Part shown: positions 34,326 to 45,614 of the stretch, in pieces
Layout: each line of letters begins with the position of its first letter
Position numbering within the stretch: position 1 is the stretch's first letter
Assembly: GCF_001039355.2 (NCBI RefSeq)
Contig: NW_019775791.1
Span: 670,038-734,037, forward strand
Origin: Lingula anatina
Lineage: Eukaryota; Brachiopoda; Lingulata; Lingulida; Lingulidae
Reading direction: 5' to 3'
DNA length: 64,000 nucleotides
The notes under the pieces: model-generated
What the model was told of the DNA's origin: nothing
Database searches by the model: none
Seen by the model: only the letters and a program-made list of their open reading frames with translations
Program-made: the position numbers and the translations under genes

Positions 34326-36709
34326 AAATTGGTACAAAACAAATTTTGCTTTGATATCGAATTGTTTATTACATTTTACGCAATGCCGCTTGGGTCATAT
34401 TTGGCATATAGAAAATCACTGTCATGTAACCAATTACGTTTATTATCGACTAAACCCTTTTGGTTTACAAAGTGACCGGCGTTTGTGGACAATAGACGTA
34501 TTCATTGCCTATAGAATGAAACACGATTTCCCTCTTCCGACGATGAAAATCTTGTTATCTTCATTTTTAAGATGAAAGAAAACGAAAAGATTTTTATTAG
34601 ACGAATCCACCGCACGACGCCATTGCTAATCCTATAAAGTATTATGTCGTGATGATAAATCTCTTTGCAATTCTAGATCTTTCGCGTTAACTTCAAAATT
34701 CCTAGGGACTGAAACTGGAAAAGAATGAATTCCAGCATTATCTTTAAGTTGGAATACAAAAAAACCTTTTGTCGCAGCATTAGTTACAATTAGCACCACA
34801 TGAAGCGGTGTAATATTACTGTGTAATCACTTTCTCTCTACTTCTCAATTGTATCAATACAAAAACGCCTATACTGTAAAGGTAGTCGTTAATAATTTAC
34901 GTTGAATATCGACACGACTGTGTTATATTGTAAATTATGTAGTATGGCACTTGTAAATCAAAAGACACTTTCTTGGAAGAAGAAAATTCCAAGACACCAA
35001 ATAAAAACATTATTTTTGAAGACCGTTCATTTGGTACGTTTTTCTTTGACATTTATTTTGCTATGCTGGAAAAAAGTTGGCCATTAAGCAGTCCACTGGG
35101 TGAAAAAAATCGATGTTGATTGATAAGTATCTATAACTGACATTCATACTTACTTTTCTTTGTTAACGGTTCATAGGAAAACAAATAGGCAACAGATGAA
35201 GCAAGTGTACATTTTGTGTATTCCACTCACGGTAAACGATGGGTTATTCTGATCACTTAATTCGACTACCGGGGCCTCTTGCACTCACATGTGCTCTCGG
35301 CCGTACGTGCTTTTCTATCTTTAAACATTATATTGACCCATCATTCAACGCTTAATAGTTTTGAATCAAATTTCATGAATAGAAAACGATGCCCAAAAAA
35401 AGCTTGTCTTTCAATCATAATCTGGAAACCTTTTTCATTTCATGTTCACAAATGTTTTATAAAGTGCGACTATATGTTTGCACAACATGATTTCTTGCCG
35501 TCAAGGCGAGATTTCAGTTATCTCATCATTCCCATCAATTTGAATTACATGTCATTTTTTTATTCAATTTGATCTAAAAGACAGGTATTAAGGCAATAAC
35601 AATGACCTCTGATAATAGAGAGCCCTGTAAAATATGAGTAAACCGTGTGGCTTAAAACGGCGTCCCTGGGGAAGTTGGAGGGTCGAGATGTTTAACAAGC
35701 AAGATTTTTAACAGCTGAACCAATTACAGTCTCAAAGCCACAGGATAATCTTTAACTATACATTGATTTAACCACGCAGCCGTTTATAATTAATTCCTAG
35801 AAAATTATTCTTCGACAGGTAACGTCCCGTGAAGAAGAAAGAACCATAGAAAATGTAATTACTGCCTTGCTGTTCAATTATCTATAATGCAACCTTTCCA
35901 ATTGCCACCCTCGGAGGATGTGAAGGTTTATTTCAGTTCATATTTGACACACAAAATGTGTTTTTTGATCTACACATTCATTTTAGTGTGATAGGTACGG
36001 TCTTTCTTCCTTGAGTCCAGAGTGGTGCCTTATTGACCGGAAGTTTCCTCCTGGTCATGATTGCGGGCGTGGTCAGTTTGCTCTCCAATAAACATGGACG
36101 CCAGTGGCAAATCATGCAGCGATCCTATATCACCTTACTTGTTGATCTCATTGTTCGAGGATTCAACCTTGTCCAAATAAGAGTTTTCAAATTGAGCTGA
36201 CAGTTCAGTGTATTAATCGTGTATCAGAGCGGGTTTTCCAGCCTGCCTGCTGACATGTCACCAAGAAACCGTGATACAGCAAAATAAAACAGATTTGTTG
36301 TGGAAAGCACTTGATTCATTGAATAAATTTGCATTAAGTTCGCATGACAATAAATGACATTTTCATTAGGTTACAGAAATGTATTTTGAAGAGATAAAAA
36401 TCACCCGCAAGGCGAACGACATTAGAGCAAGCTGTGTCATATTTAATCTAGAATTTATGAGGCGTTTTCATAAATAACAACACGGTCATTAATTCCCCTT
36501 TCCCTTAATTCAGAATGTACATCACGCCTTCTGTGACTGTCACGTCAACTGACATTCCATAATCAAAAACGCAGATTACAAACAGAAGATGTATTCAAAT
36601 TTATTCTGCATTGTATGATGACGTAAAATCAGGAATACATGTAGTGAAAAACAAAATTTACCAATTTTGAAGGTAAATTTCAACAAAAAGGGAAATAACA
36701 ATATCCATC
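34326..36709. other. Intergenic between convergent FWRIamide and LPMO-like genes
   Basis: Contains the 3'UTR of the FWRIamide gene (plus) and the 3'UTR of the LPMO-like gene (minus). No other gene recognised; frames of 61-105 codons are without features. Confidence 0.5.
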
Positions 36710-37442
36710 CTAGGACTCAATTGACGCCTTAATGCCCTTCATCTGACAAGTGCCGCTGTAGAAGGCAGTGAAGCCAATATCGGGTTTGTCCAGCATCCAT
36801 CCGCTCTGGTTAATAGCAAACACTCCTCTAGCACGGTGCTCGGCCGTGGTGACGTCATTTCCATGCCAGACCTGGGGGACAAATATACAGTGTTATATAC
36901 AATACGTTATAAAACTGATCTAAGATGACTTCATGAAAAACGAAAAACGAAGAAAAGAAAAAAAAAGATTAACTTAACATATAAAAAGCAATTCATATAC
37001 TTTATCTTTTTTATGCCTTATTTTCTTTTATTCTTTGTTGCTCAGTCTTCCGATCGAAAATGAACGCGCCCATGCACACAAATACGCACGCACACAGGCA
37101 CGCGCTGCAGAATACGTACGTTAAGGTTCTGGACATCACAGGGCAGTTTAAGGATCACTTTCCAGTTTCCAGTCGGTTTGGGGTTTGGTAGCATGATGAG
37201 GCCATTGGTACCAGTGTCCCAGCTAGAGGGAATATTTACCTGCAAATCTGCAACATAAATTAACTTATCTCAGATGTTACATCATTGCCGACTGTTCTCT
37301 ACGTCACCATGTAATTGAAATATAAGTGAACCAGGCAAGTGAACCAGGCAGCTTTACAGTTTTTTAATAACGACACTTTTCCAGGGCGATTTATTCCCGA
37401 TATTGTATATTTTATATAAATAAACCTCTACCTTGACTTCTA

Positions 37443-37483
<41 letters not shown>

Positions 37484-40400
37484 GAGACCTAACATTTACG
37501 CTATGATTATCAATTGTCACGGGGGATTATATCATTTGACGTCTTACAGTTTTCTCACTACTAAACCCCTTTTGAGATCTTGGCATACAGCATACATATT
37601 TTTCACAAGTTGGTGAACGGATTTATAGGAAAATCAAACATGAAATCAGGGTCTGGTTTAAGGAGATTAGTCCCTGCCTCTCCCACACAGTCTGCAGCGT
37701 TCCTAAGTAATTTAATGTAAAATGGCGTGAGCGACACGCGAAGCCAGTTCTTACCAAACTACTCGGCTATAATTGGCTTGTACTGAGAAATAAATCGTCT
37801 TCTGTATATGGAATTTTCAATTACCTAAACTTTTTGTTGGGGGGAACAAAATCAGAATAGTGAGTCCAGAAGCTAAAATCGGGGAATCCTACTAAACCCA
37901 TCTTTTAGGATAATACGCTCTGTGTTTGTCCATGCATCAAAAGTGAACTTAAGAACGGACATAACTATCTCCTCGTTCAGGTCGGCTATGTCTTCTAAAA
38001 GACTATTTGGGGAATTACGGGAAGACATTGACACGCCAAATTAAAAAGACATGAATCCTGATTAATCTTTCCTGTTGTTCCGTGTCACAAATGTCTGAAT
38101 GAATGGCCGTGTCAGTGAGTTGCCTGTTCTGTTCTTCAGAATTACCGTACCGTGCCCTCTGTGAAGTTTTGACTTCAATATCTAGGCATCATCCGGTGAC
38201 AAGATGTACTAATTAAGCACGCATTGCCTAATGACATCCGCCTTGATTGATTATACTAAGGTACTGTCAGGAAAATACCGTAGTTTTGACTAATATTTTA
38301 AATAAACCTAACACCTAGTGGTGGACCATTTTATGAATCATCTGTCAAAATTGGAACATTTAAACAAACATAAAAAATGCAATTTCGGGACTTCATGATT
38401 CAGGAATTGACGTGTTTTCAGAACTCCTAAGAAATACATATCTACATGTATATATAGAGAAGCGAATTTCTAGGACATACGTGACTTGAATCCACGCAGC
38501 TGTTCTATAGTCCAATTTCCGGGATAAATTTCAAACGGAAACGTATGATCACTACGCCTTTTCAACCCTCATTTTATGTCTTTTGAGAGCATTTCTTTAT
38601 CACACTAAATCAAGATTCGTCAGAAGCATGATAACTGACAGCGCACCTTGCATCATGATATATGCTTCAGCTGCTGTACCACGACCTGCTGAGTCCTTTT
38701 CTGTGTGCTTTAATTGGGTGTGAAATGTTGGCAGTAATACGATTTTCTCCGACAAATGGAGAAGACACAGCATTGCCTTGAACTGGCTACACGAACGTTG
38801 CAACAGTGATTTGTAGCGCAGGTCTAAAAGTACGTTCTTCGAAATTTTCCAAACAGAATTTCTGACAAAACAACAGCAAATAGCAAGCATGTCACCGATA
38901 AATATTTCTATTACGAATTCATAAAGGGATGAATTAGGGTGCCGTTGCCTCCCCCACCTCCACCCTACAATATACCTTAGACACCCCACCTGTTAGAGAT
39001 GTTTGGGGACAAATCCCGGCGTCACAGGGCCGCATTTCCATCCCTCCCTCCCCCGTCTCACACACCCTGTACAACAACTCACCTGTAAGAGAAGTTTGGG
39101 GACAGACGCCGGCGTCACAGGGCCGCGTCTCCTCGTCACTGCCGACACACATGCTGCCACCGTTCTGTGGGGCGGGGCTGTCACAGAAACGAACGCGGCG
39201 TTCAGTCTACAGAATAAAAGAAAGACTATAAATCACTCTTGGTCAGTTGGTAATGTAATTTGACCAGGCTGGTTCTTCAGTGTTCCATAAAACTACTTTA
39301 CATAAACTTACAGTTCAGTGGGAACTACGTTTTTCATTAAAACACGCTAAAATAGATAAAGATAGAATATGATAGGGAATTATAAATAAAGGATGATGAA
39401 TATTTTGAGACTGTTTAAGTTTTGTATTTTGGACTTAATTCTAGAACTACGATTGGAAACGTATGTAAACGCTCACTCCAGTTCCGCAGGTGGCCGAGCA
39501 CTTGCCCCAGGTTTTCCACGGCCCCCAAGCGCCATCTATTGCCGGGAGGAGGGGTTTCCCAGTAACCACGGTGACAGCTGGTTTAGAGGGATCTACTGGC
39601 CCTGGGGTGACAGGGGCCTGTGTTCCAGTTGGGAGTTTGTACTGCCCATACCCAGACACAGGGACCTTTACTCCAGCCAGGTTGCCTGGATAAAAAAGGG
39701 AAAAAAGAAAGAAAGAAAGAAAGAGAAATAAAATCTTGTTTTACAGCTATGCTTATTGTACCACCTCAGGAATAACACAGCTATTATTTCTATTTATTAT
39801 TCATCAATTTTCAAGTTGCCTAGTAAAACATTTCCCTTTACAGTAGGACTCACATTATCACCCATTGGGTGAAAGTGTCGCTATGTCAGCTAACCAGCTA
39901 CAGAATCTGATTAGAACGTTACCAGAACGTTAGCGTAACGGTAGCGTAACGTTCTAATAACGTTCAGTGTTTGCTGGGATAACCATATAAACATAACAGC
40001 TGGAAGTCAGAACATTTTACATCTGCAGGTAACTGTATGTATGCAGGGTGACATGAAGGAAAAAATATATCAGAAAAACTTAGAATGTCCAAGGCAACAA
40101 AGAGAAAACATTATTAAAGACTTGGCTTCCAAAGCGGTGAGGTGGGGAGTTTTGTGGCGATTATGATTGAGACTCGGCCATCAAGATCCCACTCACTTGG
40201 GTCATTGGTGGAAAGTCCTCTTTGCCTCAATTTGGCGTTCCTTTCGCTCTTGGTGTCCACCACATCTGCCTCCCAACAGCTAGTGTAGAAGGAATTCTTG
40301 TTAAACTCCCACTCCCACACGAAGGTGTAACGCCCTGTCAAAACATAAATACCTGTGAATTCACATATTGTTGCTTATTATTAAAAGATACGCTTCGTTT

Positions 40401-42967
40401 TGCATAAAGTTTGTAAATACTTAAGGTCACTGGATGCCTACTAATACAAGAATGTGATTATACCCTAAATGCCTTTAGATTTGCAGTGGAATTATAGAAA
40501 AGTTAATTGTCTGCAAGTATCAGTGAAATCATTCCCACTTTCTATGTGATGTTGGCTCATTAAAAATCAATGTAAAGTAAAGTTATAGTTTCTCAAAAAT
40601 GGTATATCTAGTTTTTCTAATTGATCTCAGACCTGCTGGCATCTTAGGGAAATCAAATGCAAATGTCCCCATCGCTTTATCTGTGCCCTCGCAGAACTTG
40701 GGGGCGTTCTGGTAGCCCTGCTTGGGGTAAGTCTGTGTGTCCGCCCCCTGACCCACGGGGGACACGCCCAGATCTACCAACAGGTTCTTCCTGAGAACTG
40801 AGAGGGCCGGGTCGGTGTTGCCGCTGGAGAAGAAGATTTTGTTGGCGTTGTCTGGTATCCATGGGTTGGTGCACTCCAAGTCAGCGCCGTGGTTCTGGGG
40901 GTGAAGACATTGTAGAAACATGATCCATAGAGTGATGATGCTCCGTACAGGTATATATACAAGTATACATATGTAACTAGCCCTTAGAAAGTAAATGTTA
41001 AGTGACATTAGTGTGTGTGTGCGTGTGTGCGTGTGTGCGTGTGTATGCGCGTTTGCTTGTATGTGTGTGTGTGTCACTTTTCTTGTGTGTNNNNNNNNNN
41101 NNNNNNNNNNNNNNNNNNNNNNNNNNNNNNNNNNNNNNNNNNNNNNNNNNNNNNNNNNNNNNNNNNNNNNNNNNNNNNNNNNNNNNNNNNNNNNNNNNNN
41201 NNNNNNNNNNNNNNNNNNNNNNNNNNNNNNNNNNNNNNNNNNNNNNNNNNNNNNNNNNNNNNNNNNNNNNNNNNNNNNNNNNNNNNNNNNNNNNNNNNNN
41301 NNNNNNNNNNNNNNNNNNNNNNNNNNNNNNNNNNNNNNNNNNNNNNNNNNNNNNNNNNNNNNNNNNNNNNNNNNNNNNNNNNNNNNNNNNNNNNNNNNNN
41401 NNNNNNNNNNNNNNNNNNNNNNNNNNNNNNNNNNNNNNNNNNNNNNNNNNNNNNNNNNNNNNNNCAGTAGAGATGCTCACCTTCATAGGGTGGACCAGTA
41501 CCACATTGCAGTAGAGATGCTCACCTTCATAGGGTGGACCAGTACCACATTACAGTAGAGATGCTCACCTTCATAGGGTGGACCAGTACCACGCGCTGAC
41601 CGGGGTAGTAGACAGCGATGTGGTAGCCGGCAGGGTAGTGGACCTGGTCATTTCGGGGCTCTCTGCACACCTGGTTTTCCTTGGGATTGTAGTTGAAGCC
41701 AGTATCTGTGCCAAACGCCACTGGACAATAGAAAAAAAATTACAAATTAAACGTCATCAAAGATGACGATTTGCGATTTTCATTTAAATTTTAAGTGCTG
41801 ATTACCGTGAAACTGATAACAACAAAATTTTCTTGATAATATAATGGTATTTTAGAGGTGTTAAGTGTTTTTGTTTGCAATATTGGGACTAGCATTCATT
41901 GCAGGCTATTTAATATGAAACAACTTTTACTGGACGGCAAACTCCCAAAACTGGCAGCAGAACAATTAAAAAAAATGACATTGAACATGACGATGACACT
42001 GACAGTGACATTGACAATGACATTGAAAGACATCATGGATATAAAGCCAGATTTCTTACAATAAGTTTTAGAGAAAAAAGCACATCGACCTACTGATTGC
42101 CACAGAGTAACCTGAACATGAAATCTGTATGTTCTGAACATACGGGGAAATTAAACACGTTTTATTTGCATTTTGAAACCATTTTAAATTTTTAATACTA
42201 CATGTCTTGCAGTTTCCAAAGGTCAAATATTTATTACTAGTCGGATAATGTATGTAAATGTATCTTCATTAAAGAATAGCAAATGTCATTATTATAACGT
42301 AATTGTATCATATTGTTATATTATTACCTTGGTAATATGCACTGGAACCAATAAAGAATGATATATTGATAATAATAAAAAGGCGTTAATCTCAGATTTA
42401 AAATATCAAATCAGCGTCCTAAAGGTCACAGGATTTTAGTTGACTTTGACCCGGGATAGACACATGTACCTGTACTGCCATCTACTGGAATATCGTACCT
42501 AGCTGTCTAATACAGTCTCTCTCCTTTATAACAGACCCGGTAAATTTTTACTGAAAACAACCAAACCTGGCAGTATCCTTCGGCAATTTTAATTAAGACT
42601 TTTTTTTGCCCTGATACATGTGGATAATTATCTTTGCTTCAATTGTGATTTGAACTGTTCTACATCTTTTACACTTAACAGAGTCTTCCAATGTTGACAG
42701 GCAAGGGCATTTAACTCATTTTCATCTTTTTCATAACAGAACGAAATTAAATCATTGTTGTGCAACATCGCAATGCGGACAGCACAATAATTATATCAGT
42801 TACTTACGATCTTTTGCAGCATATCTGTTGGCAGCTCTTGGGTAAGCTCTGCATATGTCCGGCTTGTAGTAGTGCCCGTTCTCCTCCAGGTAGTCGGTAC
42901 AAACCAGCCAAGAGTGGCCGCGGACAACACTGACCACCAGACACAGAGGAACCAATAACTGCAACAT
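36710..42967 (-). CDS. Secreted LPMO-like protein with TSP1 and CBM2-like domains
   Basis: Eight exons join with consistent phases: 42808-42967, 41569-41720, 40633-40894, 40197-40334, 39477-39685, 39083-39206, 37120-37247, 36710-36871; all introns are GT-AG, giving 444 residues. Signal peptide 1-17 ends VVRG, leaving His18 as the first mature residue (HSWLVCTDY), the hallmark of copper histidine-brace LPMOs. A second histidine lies 88 residues on (KNHGADLEC, His106). The C-terminal sheet reads [10 protein letters not shown]...NSFYTSC (193-211), like the Y-x-x-x-W-x-W...Y-x-x-C end of several LPMO families. A Pro/Thr linker leads to a TSP1 repeat ([19 protein letters not shown], then TERRVRFC...RPCDAGVC; ~285-345). 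Residues ~349-444 resemble CBM2 (spaced tryptophans, [21 protein letters not shown]). It could oxidise chitin or cellulose, or only bind copper. The family is not obviously AA15, the usual animal LPMO family. A 374-N gap lies in intron 2. Confidence 0.85.
37443..37483. repeat. (AAT)n microsatellite
   Basis: About 13 AAT units, upstream (minus sense) of exon 7 of the LPMO-like gene, in intron 6. Confidence 0.9.
38991..39130 (-). repeat. 90-bp diverged duplication of LPMO-like exon 6 end plus donor
   Basis: The minus-strand end of exon 6 (CGGCCCTGTGACGCCGG ... CTTACAG|gtgagt, at 39130-39078) recurs 90 bases downstream at 39040-38989 as CGGCCCTGTGACGCCGG ... CTAACAG|gtgggg. About 50 bases are alignable with a handful of changes. 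The copy could still encode [12 protein letters not shown] and has a usable-looking GT, so a longer or alternative TSP1 end is conceivable. Confidence 0.8.
39910..39958. repeat. Short perfect hairpin in intron 4
   Basis: attagaacgttac (39910-39922) and its exact complement gtaacgttctaat (39946-39958) flank a loop rich in acgtta words. Probably a remnant of a small inverted-repeat element. Confidence 0.6.
41011..41090. repeat. (GT)n-rich microsatellite at a gap edge
   Basis: Impure gt/gc dinucleotide repeats running up to the N gap; probably why the assembly broke here. Confidence 0.85.
41091..41464. other. Assembly gap of 374 N
   Basis: Unresolved sequence between a GT microsatellite and a 44-bp tandem repeat, within intron 2 of the LPMO-like gene. 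The true length is unknown. Exons 2 and 3 join in phase 0 across it, so no exon need be missing, but one cannot be excluded. Confidence 0.95.
41465..41592 (-). repeat. 44-bp tandem repeat covering the exon 2 end and splice donor (LPMO-like gene)
   Basis: Units start at 41465, 41509 and 41553 (44 bases each, third partial). Each holds, on the minus strand, the last 24 coding bases of exon 2 (VVLVHPMK) followed by the donor AAG|gtgagc and 16 intron bases. Copies 1 and 2 are identical to exon 2 over the coding part. The array runs into the gap, so more copies may exist. Confidence 0.9.
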
Positions 42968-43034
42968 TTTCTTCCAGAGCAGTGGGCGACGCGGGGTCTT
43001 ATGATGTGAAACTTCGCCAGATGTTTGCTTTTAT

Positions 43035-43078
43035 TTCGTAAGATGAAGAGATACAGTATCAGTCCCAGGTTTAAATAA
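43035..43078 (-). promoter_or_regulatory. Candidate TATA element of the LPMO-like gene
   Basis: The minus strand has tatttaaa at 43077-43070, about 105 bases before the ATG at 42967. A start site ~30 bases downstream would leave a 75-base 5'UTR with no intron. Based on position and motif only. Confidence 0.3.
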
Positions 43079-45614
43079 GGGAACGCGGGCCTGGAAGCCA
43101 CGTCAACATTTAGGTTAACAAGCTGTCCAGGCATGACGCACCTGTCCTTGGAATTAAGTTTCACGTTAAATAAACCAAAAAGTCGGAGTGTGAATAAGCT
43201 TCTATACTGCAGAAAATACTTATCAAATACCAATAGGCCCTTTGCCGTGTATAAGTAATGTCAAATTGATCCGTTTCCTGTTTTAAAACAACATTAAAAC
43301 GCACCGTCATGAAAAAAGACCTCTCTGACTAACGCTGCCCACAGATGTGATAATAAGACTGACCAAACAAACGCGGAACATTGTTCATTACGGATGTGCA
43401 GCGTCACTCTTACGTCTTCACAGGATCTCAAAGAACGCTTGAAACAGGATGCGAAGGTTTTCAATGATTTTAAATTCTAAGAATAGACCAACGTTTGTTT
43501 TTAAAAGTACAAATTCAATAAATGGCATATTGAACACATTCCCAATGCAAACAGCGATCAGCAAGACTTGTATGGGAAAATCGTGTCCTGGGTATTATGT
43601 CGGACAACATAACCTGAGTAACCGCCTACGCATCAGGGTTCATCCTATCGCACGGGAGGGGGGGGGGGGGCAGTTGTTATTAGAAGGCATTGACAAACCT
43701 TTTTATTTAAAAGTTTTGTTATTGAATAGTATTTAAAGCAAAATATATGGTTCAAAAACATCCCAACTGGCTAACGTGAAAAAAATAAAAGCCATCAAAA
43801 AGTAGATCAAGCGCAAACAAATACAAACATGAGAAAATTAATAAGAATAATAATAAGAATAAAAATTAGGTCAAAATTGTTATAGAATGCAGTGTTTTAG
43901 ACGAATGCGCATCTTAAATATAAAGCTTTTGAGGTTTTTCCGGTCAACTACACCAGAAGCAAATATCTGGCGAGAGATAGTCTGTGAAAAATAACTTTGA
44001 ATTTGATGGCACCTTCGACACTTTGATGTTTAGGTTTCACGTCATCGTCGCCTTATTCACTAAAAACACGGTATCTGATACATGCTTCACAACAAATATG
44101 ATTTCGATATTTTACACATGGTATATATGTGTTATATTTCGATACATAAAAAATCACTCCCCGTCTTACCGCCAACAATAGTTAAATTGCATCTCACCAT
44201 GACATAAAAACCAGGTCACGTTTTGACATAATTTGATGACGTAAAGAATAAAGGTGGAACTTAACACATAATATAGAATGCATTGCTTCAATATGCATAG
44301 TCATCGTCGTGCAAATAACAACCAAGTGTCGTCTATTGCTTCCGTAGTGCTTGAAAACCAAACTAGCCAAGTTCCTGTGTGCTTCAAATAAATATAATGA
44401 TGCACACAGTTATCCCACCAAATATCTGCAGCTTATATCAAATAGAAAACTACAGAATCATTTCCGCATTGTATAGCTGCAACAAACCTTCTCTAACACA
44501 GCCTGTCGATAAATCGTCTCGTTTTTCAAAAATGTTGATATCTTACTTGATCAAAAATAGAGTACCATCAGCAGCTGATCAACGTGAAAAGTAGTACACT
44601 AACAACTTGCATTATTACGTTCATGTGTAGTATTTTGGATCAATACGATGAATACATAACAATTTCAAACTCGGGTGGCTACTGTTTTTATTATGCCATT
44701 AAAATAAAATGATACAATGATTTCTCACACAAAGAAAATCATACGAAGAAAGAAACCAGTGCAAGTGATTTTCTATATAATCTATCATAATAAATATTGC
44801 ATTTGCTTGTAGCAACAATAATAGTAGTCCAAAAATTAAAATCTTGGTCAAAGTAAAATGCGAAAGTAGTATAAAGTATTATAAGGACTTCCAGTATGAA
44901 CAGACATTAAAACTGGCGTTCTGATGAGACTGAACTATTTACACTATGAATCAATGGCTTTCTTCATTAAAATAATGTTCTACAGTTCTTTGATACTTCA
45001 CTATCTACACTACAACCATGCTGGCACAGAACATGTGACAACACTATATCAATTGTTTGTTTACAAATATAGAGAATTAATCTTAAATTCTTTTTAAATC
45101 ACGCACAGAATGTCTCTCATCTCTTTACAGGTGCTATAATTATATCACTGCCTCTGTACAATATAAAATGACCAGGAATTTCAGTTTCTATAAATCACTT
45201 TTTCAATATGCAGCCTTGGCTTCAGCCCTGTGGATTTACTACACTACCCTTCAATTAAACTATAAATTCCAACTATAACTTATTAAGTCACTCATATTTT
45301 ATAATGTCTACTACCATATAATGGACCTTGTACAGTATCGTGGAACTAGACAAATAATATAATAAAAGCAAGAATTTTACCAAATCGTTGAAGCTAGTTT
45401 TTTCAGCTCAGGCACCTGTCTAATTCACAATATTTCTAGCTTCAGTAATTACTTATACATAATCAAAATATCCTAGCTTTCTCGGTAACAGTTCGTTGAA
45501 AAGGTTTACTCCAAAATGAAATCAGCTTCTTGATGAGCAAGTATCAAAGTTTCAAGTCTATAGGTATCACAATGGCAGGGACTGAACAGCTGTTGGTCTC
45601 GTTGTCTTGGAGTG
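43079..45614. other. Intergenic upstream of the LPMO-like gene and downstream of RCC1
   Basis: Contains the 3'UTR of RCC1 (minus) at its right end and upstream sequence of the LPMO-like gene at its left. A G run sits near 43660-43670. No other gene recognised. Confidence 0.5.

Noticed and set aside
40995-41558. Open frames of 150-187 codons across 41.0-41.5 kb
   Set aside because: They consist mostly of translated N gap and GT microsatellite.
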